From: Chaetoderma sp. LZ-2023a
Lineage: Eukaryota; Mollusca; Caudofoveata; Chaetodermatida; Chaetodermatidae
Assembly: GCA_034401795.1 (NCBI GenBank)
Contig: JAVVLW010002772.1
Coordinates: 1-64,000 of the forward strand
Direction: 5' to 3'
Length of the DNA: 64,000 bases
The position numbers and the translations under genes were made by a program. The notes below the pieces were generated by a model. That model saw nothing but the letters and a program-made list of their open reading frames with translations, was not told the DNA's origin and did no database searches. Positions 1 through 10,240 of the stretch are shown here, one piece after another. Numbering within the stretch: the stretch's first letter is position 1; each line of letters opens with the position of its first letter.

Positions 1-64
1 TTCGTCGTGGCAGTTTCCACGCATTCCAGATGCGGATAGTCTGGTCCCAGGAACATGACACATA
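1..64 (-). CDS. WD40 host gene, exon 18 (runs off window)
   Basis: From the acceptor CTGACAG|TATGTG the exon encodes YVSCSWDQTIRIWNAWK followed by LPRR, a textbook WD40 blade end. It is cut by the window edge. Confidence 0.9.
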
Positions 65-1109
65 CTGTCAGAGAAAAATACAGCTATTGTACAAAGCATT
101 GACAGTGACAGCCTCTCAGCAAACCACCCATATACGTACACATTCACATTATCATGAACAAGAGAAAGTCAGCTGGAGGCTAACATAGACCCCTACCCCA
201 ACATGAGTACATCAGATTCTCAGGAAGGACATACCTACACATGGACAGGATGGACCGCTGAAAACGTTTTTAACATTACGCACATCTTTTTGTGGTATAC
301 ACTCACTCATCCTGTTCAATTCTCTCAAACTGTATGTGTTGCGGTGACAAGATTTTCTGGACGGAGGGGGGATCAGAAATTCAAATTCTGTGAATGGGTG
401 GGCATATCTATAAATGGATCCATCTATTCCTCTTCATAGTGCCGTTTGATCCTATCACCCAGGGTTGATTGTTTGATGGTTATGAATTATTTATTTCAAT
501 TCTGCTCTAATTATACTCAATTTTAAACTACTTGGGATTACTGTTCTAAAGGCATCCTCAGCTTAATCCAATCAAAGCAATTATTATTAATCCGTCTTAA
601 GTCATTGTTTAACTGTTCCATTGTTCAACCACTCTCTAATCTTTAACATTCTGAGACAATACCGCTCATAAACCTGGGCTCAGACGCCTTTGTGTCCCAT
701 AACCATCAAACAATGTTGTCTCAAGGATTTCTGTAAAAACAATCACAGTCTTTGTATCTGAGTTCTTGTATATAAACCCTGTAAATATTCTACTTGTCAC
801 CTGATGATGAAGCTCATCAAAATAAACTAAGTTAATCTTAAAAGATTTCCGTAGTGACTTTACCCATTTTATTGCATACCAAGTATGTACAAGCTGTATT
901 ACAAGCTATTTGCTGCTCTATTATTTTGAAAATAATTTGACAATTCAAAATGTTTCGCACCAGGTTATATTATATCACCATTTAAACCAATTTCAATCAA
1001 TCCCTTCCACAGTATGGGCCAGACATGGTAAACTTTACATAACGTGAAATTGATACAATTTAAGCTACTGGGGTTTCAGTGTTGAAAGGGTTAGAAATTA
1101 ACAACACAC
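65..1109. other. Intron 17-18, sparse old repeats
   Basis: No coding signal is seen. AT-rich sequence with a degenerate right half of a palindromic TTAA element ending GAAAGGG|TTAG at 1090, only 19 bp from the donor of exon 17. Around 780-840 there is a CTGATGATGAAGCTCATCA stretch that forms a small hairpin; its nature is unknown. Confidence 0.5.
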
Positions 1110-1203
1110 CTGATTCCTCTCCAGTACATGAATGATGCTCCGTACTGCATCTTTGTGTCCCACATTTGTCTGGACGAGTCGGTAATGTACAGCATCATAT
1201 ACC
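1110..1203 (-). CDS. WD40 host gene, exon 17
   Basis: This exon has 94 nt. It encodes KVYDAVHYRLVQTNV then GHKDAVRSIIHVLERNQ, linking the end of one blade (KTIKVYD) to the start of the next (GHKDAV). TTAA-element remnants lie on both sides (right end at 1090, left end at 1272). Confidence 0.9.
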
Positions 1204-1271
1204 CTGCAAACATAGACACATCTCAACCTCAGTCAGCATATACAGTGCTAATAATTAAATATCAGTATTAA

Positions 1272-1422
1272 CCTTTGAAAGGCCAGTCTCTCAAAATCAA
1301 GATACCTATTCAGGAAAGGGGTTAAATACTTTGAAACTAACTTGCCCGGAACCTTTTACTAACAATGGAAGCAGCAACTTCTATTCTTGTCAAATTAGTT
1401 TCAAAATATTCAACAGGATGAT
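1272..1422. repeat. Palindromic TTAA element, family F2 (partial)
   Basis: It opens TTAA|CCTTTGAAAGG and contains the family core pair TTTGAAACTAACTTG and CAAATTAGTTTCAAAATATT as inverted arms around AAGCAGCAAC. The right outer end is not clear. It runs into a GATGAT triplet run at about 1418-1445. Confidence 0.6.
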
Positions 1423-2310
1423 GATGATGATGATGACGATGATGAGTGACCGTTTTCTGTGGCTGGAAGGAGTAGAAACTGCTTTCATCTTCAATCAGCT
1501 TTCATCAACCGTTTCCACTGCGTATTGTCTTTGCAAACATCCTACAGTCATTTAGGCCTTTTTTTCATGATTTATGTTCTTAGATTATGTTTTGTTTATG
1601 TATGATCATAAGGCACTTATCAAGTTAGTGTTATTGTGTCTTTTGTGTGCATTATATTTGTTGCCACTCAGTACTAAAACTCCAATGCTTTCTGAGCGGG
1701 TGAATTCTTCCTGAAATTAAGAGACTATCATTTCCAGGGTTAAAGAAGAATTTTACAAAATATTACAATTATTTTCAGCAGCCGCCAAACAAAAGCTTCA
1801 ATAAACAATAACTCTGTAGAATCAGAAATTGCAGACCCTCGTCTTCCCATTTTTTTCACATTGTAAAGAGTAAATTTCCTAGATTTTTTCCCCAATATCT
1901 ACATTGTTTGGGATTTTCTGGATTGGGGGACTTTTTCTGGATGTTTAGTATAGCCACAAGCTTTCTTGTGTCAAAATTTTAGCCAAATCAGACCAACAGT
2001 TTCCAAGATATTCACAAATCCAGAATTTGATCCGATCTGGATCCGGGTTATGTTATCTGGATCATGGCCAAACTCTGGCAATCCTCTTGCATGTACGTTC
2101 CTTCCTGGAGTTATTTAATCTTTTCGATACAGCTTGGGAGACGCAAGACAGACCCGATCACAATACCCTCTTATATGACATCACGCTCTCTCCCTTTTAA
2201 GGCTAAAAGCCAATAATTGTGATACACATAAAGGAATGCGCCAGGCAGTGAATGATATGGAATCTATATACCATAATCTATAAGTACAATATAACATCTG
2301 AGAAGAATCT

Positions 2311-2533
2311 CTTCAATCCTCAAATTAGTTCAAGAAAATTTTAATTTTCTCACAGCAAATGTCCATTTACAGATCGAAAGATTATTTAAAAAAATTTATC
2401 ACTGGAATGACTGGCTCGGTTAACGAGCCAGTCATTCCAGTGTTAAATTTTCAAGATAGTTTCTTTGGGTCTGTAGACGGACATTCCGAAGGCCACAGAA
2501 GAAGCTATTTTGGCCATCTTGAGCTTTAAAGTG
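2311..2533. repeat. Palindromic TTAA element, family F1
   Basis: The centre is a near-perfect palindrome (GACTGGCTCG...CGAGCCAGTC, arms about 25 bp at 2396-2446). Flanks carry the family signature ATGTCCATTTACAGA and TCTGTAGACGGACATTC as a wider inverted repeat. It ends TTTAAAGTG and shares one TTAA-like tetramer (2534-2537) with the next element. No ORF. Confidence 0.7.
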
Positions 2534-2537
2534 TGAA

Positions 2538-3610
2538 CCCTTTCAACGACAAATTCCCGATATTGTATTTTCAAGGTACCCATACAGGAAAAAGTTTAAT
2601 ATTTTGAAATTAACTTGACTGTCTAAAGTCTTTTCTGCCTATGGCAGTAGAGGCTTTCAGTCAGATTAATTTCAAAATATTCAGTTCAGATTAAGTTATA
2701 TATCTTAAGCAAGAGGCCCAAGGGCTTGTTGCGCTCACCTGGACCATTGGCATTTAAATCATTTGCATTTAAATAGACATGATGGATGATTTTTGGAAAA
2801 TCCAAGATGGGCACCAAAAAATTGACCAATCAAGACCCTCGTTTAATATGTCGAAAGCCTACTGTCTAAGGATCATTCCACCCAAGTTTTGTTGAAATCG
2901 GGTTATTGATTGAAGGAGTACAGTTTTTAAATGTTTCCTGAAAACTTTCAGAAAATCAGAGATTGCTGCCAAAGCATTGACCTATCAAAATTCTGGATAG
3001 AATTTCTAGAGGCTATGAAAATGGGATCCTTGCAGCCAAAATTGGTTGAAATTGGCCAAGCGATTTATGAGGAGTAGCATCTTATCAAAATCAAACCATC
3101 AAAATTCTGTATACAAGTTCTGAAACATACGGGCCTAGGGTTCTTCCAGCCGAGTTTGGTTGGAATCGGCAAAGCAGTTAATGAGGAGTAACCTTTTAAG
3201 CGATTTGCAGAAATTTTTATAAAATCCAAAATGGCTGCCGGAAAAATTGACCAATCAAAATTCTGTATACAAGTTTTGAAACCGACCATCCTAGTATCCT
3301 TCCAGCAAAGTCTGGTTGAAATTGCTCAAACAGTTAATGAGGAGTAGTGTTTTAAATGATTTCCCGCCATCTTTTTGGAAAATTCAAGATGGGCGCCGGA
3401 AAAATGGACCAATCAAAATTCTGTATACAAATTCTGAAGCCTACCCCCTTAGGTTCCTTCCAGCCAAATTGGGCTGAAATCCGCCAGGCAAAAGTTGACG
3501 GACGGACAGATGGACGGACAGACGGATGGTCGCCATGCCATAAGCTCACTTGGCCATTCTGGCCAGGTGAGCTAATAATGTAGTGACTCAGGGATTTGTC
3601 CGTTAAAGGG
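2538..3610. repeat. Palindromic TTAA element, family F2, split by a nested repeat
   Basis: It opens CCCTTTCAACGAC and closes CCGTTAAAGGG|TTAA. The core arms TTTGAAATTAACTTGACTG and CAGATTAATTTCAAAATATT lie at 2610-2685. A dispersed repeat of about 0.87 kb (2708-3575) sits inside; without it the element would be about 205 bp, the usual size of this family here. Confidence 0.65.
2708..3575. repeat. Dispersed repeat with CTCACCTGG/CCAGGTGAG ends and internal tandem units
   Basis: The ends are inverted (GCTCACCTGG near 2733, CCAGGTGAGC near 3562). Inside, a unit of roughly 130-170 bp recurs about five times, each with ATTGACCAATCAAAATTCTG-like and TTAATGAGGAGTA-like motifs. It has no coding capacity. 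Similar sequences are common in bivalve genomes by my recollection; that is a family association, not a match I could test. Confidence 0.6.
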
Positions 3611-3664
3611 TTAATGAATAACCTTAGAGACCAACAATATATTACAATTTTAGTGTCGTCATAC

Positions 3665-3780
3665 TTGATTGTCTTCTGTACTCCAATCACGATAGCACCA
3701 TTAATACGGTCAATACACATAGCACACACTGGATCCTGCGTGGCCAATACCTGCTCACATTCATTCATACCATGGCCAGA
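3665..3780 (-). CDS. WD40 host gene, exon 16
   Basis: This exon has 116 nt. Joined to exon 15 it reads TVRIW-SGHGMNECEQ, then DPVCAMCIDRINGAIVIGV, the start of the next blade. It is separated from exon 15 by 11.7 kb containing DIRS copy A. A TTAA palindrome (2538-3610) ends about 50 bp past its donor. Confidence 0.9.
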
Positions 3781-4229
3781 CTGAAAGAAACAACAGTGCA
3801 TTCATCTAACAATTACAGGCTAGTCCTTAGTTAAGCTCTCTGTCTACCAAGATTTACAATACCATAATGTATACATGTGACTAATCATGTATGTAGAAGC
3901 AGGATAGCCATTAGTAAAGAAATAGCAGAGAAGAAGAAGGCACTCGAGGGAGATGCTGACACGTCTTTGCTCTGTGTCTTGACAATGCACTTAGTGACCA
4001 CACCCCATGAACACGATAGTTGATTCATTAATCTCAAACTCAAGGCAATCAAAAACTGCCCTAATATGAAGGCCCTCGCTAAATCTGGTGATTCTACCTT
4101 CTTGCATTTCAGAGGTATGCCCAAAATGTGTATTCTGGTCTGCATATCATGACCCATGACCTAGATATTTGATGGTTTGGCTTGAAACTCACAAAACCTA
4201 TAGCCACCTATAATATGAATGGATGTGCC
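3781..4229. other. Intron sequence before the 30-bp array
   Basis: No gene is seen. At about 4060-4110 and 4205-4235 there are pieces resembling a dispersed repeat with a GCCAAATTTGGTGATTCTAC-like motif, also seen near 6270. The 30-bp minisatellite that follows appears to be an amplified piece of this repeat. Confidence 0.45.
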
Positions 4230-4230
4230 A

Positions 4231-4897
4231 AATTTATTGATTACACCTACTTGTGGTCCAGATTTATTGATTACACCTACTTGTGGTCCAGATTTATTGA
4301 TTACACCTACTTGTGGTCCAGATTTATTGATTACACCTACTTGTGGTCCAGATTTATTGATTACACCTACTTGTGGTCCAGATTTATTGATTACACCTAC
4401 TTGTGGTCCAGATTTATTGATTACACCTACTTGTGGTCCAGATTTATTGATTACACCTACTTGTGGTCCAGATTTATTGATTACACCTACTTGTGGTCCA
4501 GATTTATTGATTACACCTACTTGTGGTCCAGATTTATTGATTACACCTACTTGTGGTCCAGATTTATTGATTACACCTACTAGTGGTCCAGATTTATTGA
4601 TTACACCTACTAGTGGTCCAGATTTATTGATTACACCTACTTGTGGTCCAGATTTATTGATTACACCTACTTGTGGTCCAGATTTATTGATTACACCTAC
4701 TTGTGGTCCAGATTTATTGATTACACCTACTTGTGGTCCAGATTTATTGATTACACCTACTTGTGGTCCAGATTTATTGATTACACCTACTTGTGGTTCA
4801 GATTTATTGATTACACCTACTTGTGGTCCAGATTTATTGATTACACCTACTTGTGGTCCAGATTTATTGATTACACCTACTTGTGGTCCAGATTTAT
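4231..4897. repeat. 30-bp minisatellite, 22 units
   Basis: Twenty-two head-to-tail units beginning GATTTATTGATTACACC plus a 7-bp partial unit. Units are almost identical: two neighbours (4561-4620) carry TAGTGG and one (4771-4800) carries GGTTCA. Because 30 is a multiple of 3 and the unit lacks a stop in two frames, long artificial ORFs appear; they are not genes. Homogeneity suggests recent expansion or strong conversion. Confidence 0.97.
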
Positions 4898-5224
4898 GGC
4901 TAAAAATGTGTATATTGGGATGTACTTACCGAAAAATATGACTAAAGGGCGGTTTTTTTTTTTCAAATTACATGTTCTAGGAAGGGGGGGGGGGGGTGCA
5001 TATTTAAATCGAGCACAGTCTTCTGAACACATTTTCTGGTCTAAATTTGTCTAAAAAGGTTACAAATTATACCACGGAAATTGAACTAAATTTTGCGCTA
5101 GAAAATTCTCGCCGCCTGACAACTATGTTTAATGTACACTCCAAAAACCTCACGCGGAAGTTAAATTATTCAATTGGGGCGCCTAAATATTGCTAATGTT
5201 TACCACTATAATGTCAACATTCTA

Positions 5225-5400
5225 TCTTTTTACGGTGCCAGTAGCAAAGAAACTGGTGTACATTTTTAAACAATTTTGGTGAATGATGTTGCTATCTACG
5301 ACAGCACCAGTTTCCACCAAATTTGTTTTAAAATGAACACCAGTTCATCTTTTAATTTAATTTGAAAATTTAAAATTTTCACATCAGAGTGCTAAGAGTT
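5225..5400. repeat. Old dispersed repeat, uninterrupted copy
   Basis: It contains GTAGCAAAGAAACTGGTGTA, a short inverted repeat around GTTGCTATC, and ends CAGAGTGCTAAGAGTTAA. Its left half matches 30135-30213 and its right half matches 44783-44875, so it shows what the Polinton insertion site looked like before insertion. Confidence 0.8.
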
Positions 5401-5603
5401 AATAAATATCACTTATTACATCAAAATTTATCCAGAATTTGACATAAAATGCCATTGAGAAAAGATAAAATCAAGTGATTCGCCTCCAAATGCAAAAAAT
5501 CTTTACCATAGCGAGTACTTGGATATAAATATTCTGGACTCAGAAATTGCTATATATTATCATAGCGTGATAGGAACTGAATTTTCCCGTACCCGTTTGA
5601 TAA

Positions 5604-5738
5604 TGAACTCCCGTCAGTGCATAAGATCACACAGCACCTCCAATTGCCAAATAGCCAGCGGCTCACCAGATAACCAACTCCCGTTAACGCATAAGATCAC
5701 ACAGCGCCTCTAATCACAAAAGAGCCAGCGGCTCGCCA
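5604..5738. repeat. Tandem duplication, about 68-bp unit, two copies
   Basis: AACTCCCGT..GCATAAGATCACACAGC..CTC..CAAATAGCCAGCGGCTC occurs twice with small differences (5604 onward and 5672 onward). Confidence 0.7.
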
Positions 5739-6394
5739 ACATAAGAAGTTGTCTATCTCATTTTAATTCTCGGACTTTCAAGCAATTTTTGTCGTATGTG
5801 GTTCCGTTTTGGATCATCTGATGTTGGTCGGCATTACAACTGGTAACCATCTTACACATTCCTAATGTCACGTGATTTCTATATTTTCGAAGCGACATTT
5901 TGTCAAAATTAGAATGATTTTGATGTAATAAATGATCTTTACTGAAGATACGCAATATTTAGATGGTCCTATTTAATAATTCCTCTTCCACCCATGATAT
6001 TTTGAGCCATACATTAAACATAGTGCTGAGTGATGGTAATTTTGTATACCAATTTTAAATTTTTAAAACGTACGTTTTTCTCACTTTTACAGCGTCTTAT
6101 ACTTGAATACAAGAGTTATTTGGGCGGATTTTGGTCAAATTTGGGCCTGCGACCTATATTTGAGGGCGGCCTTTAGTCGAGAAATGATGGTAGTGACTCC
6201 TTGATCCAGATATTGGACTGTTTGATCTCACTCAATTTTGCCTAGCCATCGACAACATGAATCTATACGCCAAATTTGGTGATTCTACTTTCCTAGACTC
6301 CGGAGATATCGTGCGGATAAACAGACAGATGCACACAGACAAACAGACTGCACAATAAACGAAATCTAGGATTTCTTTTTTCACGAGAGAGTTG

Positions 6395-6574
6395 ATACTT
6401 ACCTCCCTAATACTTTTGATATTGCTAAATATCGGCTTTCACTCAATAAAACACTCAGATTAAAAACAGTTAGGTGCCCCTACTGGGCAGGGAGTCAGAG
6501 GTAGTCCGGCGGATGCTCGCCCCACCACCGCGCATGCGCCGACTACTACTTCCTCTGGCTCATTTATTGGCTAA
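6395..6574. repeat. DIRS copy A, left inverted terminal repeat
   Basis: It begins TACTTACCTCCCTAATACTT and ends CATTTATTGGCT. It matches the reverse complement of 13196-13374 almost base for base. The outermost ~38 bp (AAACGAAATCTAGGATTTC...) is not shared with the right end, which is normal for DIRS. Confidence 0.92.
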
Positions 6575-6639
6575 CACATGCAACTACCAAGAGCCTGAAG
6601 ACCGAGCCTCTGTGGGGCGGAGAGGCCGGGTCCGTATCT

Positions 6640-6740
6640 AGGGAGGTAAGTATCAACTCTCTCGTGAAAAAAGAAATCCTAGATTTCGTTTATTTCACAT
6701 CAAGAGTATACTTACCTCCCTAATACTTTTGATATTGCCA
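6640..6740. repeat. DIRS copy A, internal complementary region
   Basis: It contains the reverse complement of the extreme left end (GAAATCCTAGATTTCGTTTA) fused to the reverse complement of the extreme right end (TTCACATCAAGAGTATAC). It thus pre-writes the junction of the two element ends; in the DIRS model it templates circle closure. Confidence 0.93.
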
Positions 6741-7272
6741 GAATTCGAAAGTGAATCTGGCGGGAGGGAGGCGAGGTCAAAAGACCAGCTCTTCCCTATA
6801 CGCTTTCAAGCGTTTAAGGCACTTATGACGTCTGAAACTGTGTGAAAACACAGTCAGGATTTGATAAACCATCGGATAACACAACCGATGTCTGAGAGAT
6901 GACCGATTTGTCATATGCGCTCCCCCCCCCCCCCCCCCCCCTTGGGAGGAAGATTAAATGACCTCAATGTCCTACACGCTCTCTTCGTACTAGTGCCAAG
7001 TACTATAGGACAGAGACGAAAAGGCTCCATTTTCGTATACTCTCTCTAAAGAACCACAACCCACATAAACCATCACCATATTAATAACACTGGGTAACGT
7101 GACAATACAACACAATGAACAACACATGAACAAGACTGACCTTGTTGTACTAGGAAACTGTCATCACGATTCCAGTAGAGAAGGATGATACAGTCCCGAC
7201 AAGTGGTTGTCACCGTCGCTGAATGGCGAAGTATATAAGCAATGCGGAAGCACTCTTCACAACATAAAGCGG
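6741..7272. other. DIRS copy A 3' untranslated part
   Basis: No gene. It holds a C-run of about 20 (6921-6940). It is closely similar to the matching part of copy B at 20589-21113. Confidence 0.7.
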
Positions 7273-8290
7273 TTATTGTTTCAAAATCGATAAGGCGAGA
7301 GGGTTAGAGGTGTCACGGAGGTAATGGTCTGTAAAACTTGACTCACAGTGCCACTGAGCCACTGACATAATATCATCCACAGGGACCCCATTAAACAGGG
7401 CAGTGGATGTCACGACACCGTGGACACTGTGAGCCTTGGCCACGTCAACCTGTCGCCCGGTGGCGGATTTGTGACAAAATTGAATACATTCCACAATCCA
7501 CCTAGAAATGGTGTCCTTAGACGCCCTACCATGGGGTTCAATATATGACAACCATAACGCTGACTGGTCGGTACGCCACTCCGAAGTACGCTGTTTGTAC
7601 CGGAGCAGCGCCCGTACGGGGCACCATACTTTAGAATTAGGATCATATCTAGTTAAAGATGGCAAAAAAATAGGCTGACCTGGATATTTCAATGACTGAT
7701 TCTTAGACAAGAAATTAATCCTAGGTAGAAGCTTAAGGCCTTCCCCTGTAACCACAAAACGGTCAACCTCGGCTGATAAGGCGTGAATTTCACTCCTACG
7801 CCTCGCCGAGGCCGCAGCAATTAAAAATACAGTTTTAAGAGTTAACATTTTCATAGAAATGGAACTAAGTGGTTCAAAAGGCTTATCACCTAGTACCTGG
7901 AGCACCAGTGATAAACTCCAAGACGGAATCAGTGGAGGATTCCTTGGTCTTAGATTGCCCATGCCTTTAATTAATACATTTAATGTACTTACTTCATCAC
8001 TCCCCCTATTAGCCAAGCAAGGAATAACAGTCATTAAAGCTGATTTATAACCAGCAATAGAGTTAGGCTTGAGGCTATAGGCATCATATAGGTGACAGAG
8101 GAAATCAGCCACTACCTGAATAGATGATTCCATTGGATCAATACATCTTTTTGAGCACCACTCTGCAAATCTGTTGATTTTATAATTATATGCTCTGGAG
8201 GTTGACCCCCTCCTGGCTTTGGCCATAAACATGGCCGCTTGCTCAGAAAAGCCCTCCTTAATTCTAGATTCCTTGACAACATCCACGCAG
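7273..8290 (-). CDS. DIRS copy A tyrosine recombinase region
   Basis: It encodes a phage-integrase-like tyrosine recombinase: an N-terminal core-binding part (ARRGSTSRAYNYKINRFAEW) and a catalytic part with the arginine box ARRRSEIHAL, an AHS motif and the nucleophile context FTDHYLRD near the C terminus. In DIRS elements this enzyme integrates the circular DNA intermediate. It overlaps the upstream RT/RNase H gene, as is usual. The family call is firm. Confidence 0.9.
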
Positions 8291-10200
8291 TCAATCGGAA
8301 CATTGACGGATTGTCGTGAAGGGCCTTGCCCTGGAAGATAAGGTCGTCCATCAGAGGCAGCGGAACCGGATTGCAGACCAGAAGGTCCAGCAGATCCGTA
8401 TACCACGATCGGCTTGGCCAATCCGGGGCGATCAGAAGCACTTGGCACTCCTGCTGCCTGATTTTCTGAAGCACCTTTGGAATCAGGATTGCTGGGGGGA
8501 ATGCGTATGCATACATTCCCTCCCAGCTGATAGCTAACGCATCTGTTGCGAAAGCGCTTGGGTCTGGAATCGGAGAGACGTACGTCGTCATCTTCGCATT
8601 CTTCTTCGTTGCGAACAAATCTATGTTGGGTTTCCCCCAATGGTCGAACAGACGATCCGCCACACATTGATTTAGTTGCCATTCCGTGGGTAAAACACTC
8701 ATCCTTCGGCTCAATGAGCCTGCTAGCAGATTTAACCTCCCCGGAATATGAACTGCCTTCAAGGTGATCCCATGATCCAGGCACCAACAAAGCAGTTTCC
8801 ATGTCATCATACAGAGACTGGGCGACTTCGTTCCGCCCTGGCGGTTTATGTAAGTCACTACTGTTGAGTTGTCTGAACGAATTAGAACAATCTTGCCCTG
8901 AACTTTCTGTAAGAAATGTTCCAGGCCCAGGACTACTGCTCTTAGCTCTAGTAGATTGATATGTTCCTTGGACTGATCCAGATCCCAAAGCCCTGATACT
9001 GTGGACTCTTCCAGACAAGCTCCCCACCCCTCCATCGATGCATCTGTATACACAGTCACCTGAGGGTGGGGAGGGGTTAGCAAAACCCCCGGCAAGAGAT
9101 TCTCTGTATTCAACCACCATTGCAGGTGGTGAATCAGAGGCGCCAACACTGACACGTTCGAGTCCAGCGAACCTGAACTCTGGGTCCACTGTGTCATGAG
9201 AAACAACTGGATCGGGCGCCTGCGCAAGGCGGCCTGCGGAATGACTGGTTCCAAAGAAACCATCAAGCCCAGCATTCTCAAGTAAACCCGCGCCAGGACA
9301 TGACGACTGTCGCACACCGACTGTATTACCGAGATGAGTATTTGAACCCTCTCCTGAGTGGGGTACACATACCCCGTCTCCAGATCGAAGAACATGCCCA
9401 GGTAAACAAACTTCTGGGATGGAGTTAGCTCTGATTTCGGGAAATTGATCATCCAGCCCAAGTCCGAGAGAGTTTTCAAAACAATCTCCAGATTGGCTGA
9501 CAACGATTCCCGGGTGTGTGCTTTCAACAGCCAGTCGTCTATGTACGTGTGGACTGCTATGCTTCTCCTGCGGAGGTATGCAGTGATCGCGAGAACCACA
9601 CGGGTGAAGACCCGAGGAGCCGTGGAAATCCCGAAGGGTAACACCCTGAATTCCCACCGCCGGCCCTGAAATGCGAATCTCAGGAAGCGACGGAAACTCC
9701 TCTATGGGAATGTGGAAATACGCATCCTTCAAATCTATGGAAGCGGTCCACATTCCTCGCTCCAACCCCGCCAATACCGAGCGCACAGTCTCCATCTTGA
9801 AACTGGGCGTCTCTAAGAACTTGTTCAAAGGCTTGAGGTTGAGAATCGGCCTCCACCCTCCGGTGTTTTTCTTCACTAAGAAGAGGGTTGAATAGAAGCC
9901 CGGGCACCTCTGTGCCGGCTGAATGGCTTCTTTTAGTATGAGGGAATTTATTTCCTCCTCTATACACAACCTCTGATCCGGATCCCGTGGAATAGGAGTC
10001 CAGATCGGCGCGAGAGACAGTCGCGATGGCGGGCCTGTCACCCAGTCGGGACGATACCCGACGGAAAGCCATCGCAAGACTAAACGGTCCTGAGTCAACC
10101 GCTTCCACTCTGGCAAGTGGCCGGCCAAACGGCCGCCCACCGGTCCACCTAGGGATAGAGGTGGACATAAGGAGTGCCAGAGTGGCACTGTCCTCTCGGC
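8112..10200 (-). pseudogene. DIRS copy A reverse transcriptase / RNase H region
   Basis: RT motifs are visible: GGWRPILNLKPLNKF, SIDLKDAYFHIPI, LPFGISTAPRVFTRV and the catalytic box TYIDDWLL. The RNase H domain follows (VTVYTDASMEGWGA, LLELRAV, IRSDNSTVV). The C-terminal region has the DIRS-typical DLFAT and APDWPSRSWY motifs. The gene is broken in this copy. Confidence 0.9.
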
Positions 10201-10240
10201 GTGAAACACCGGAGTGGTTCCCACTGCGGTAACCAGGCCA

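Larger units (their letters stand above)
4898..6356. other. Intron between 30-bp array and DIRS copy A
   Basis: No gene is seen. It contains a G-run (4985-4997), an old dispersed repeat (5225-5400), a short tandem duplication (5604-5738) and, at 6230-6350, a second piece of the dispersed repeat that seeded the 30-bp array. Confidence 0.5.

Noticed and set aside
775-840. Hammerhead-ribozyme-like CTGATGA motif
   Set aside because: The GAAA core and matching stems are not found in the needed order.
3885-4157. Minus-strand open stretch as a further host exon
   Set aside because: Exons 15 and 16 already join in frame; the stretch overlaps dispersed-repeat sequence and has no WD40 pattern.
4182-5054. 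Long open frames across the 30-bp array (up to 240 codons) as a repeat protein gene
   Set aside because: The unit length is a multiple of three with no stop in two frames, so the frames are automatic. No splice or start context and both frames are equally open.
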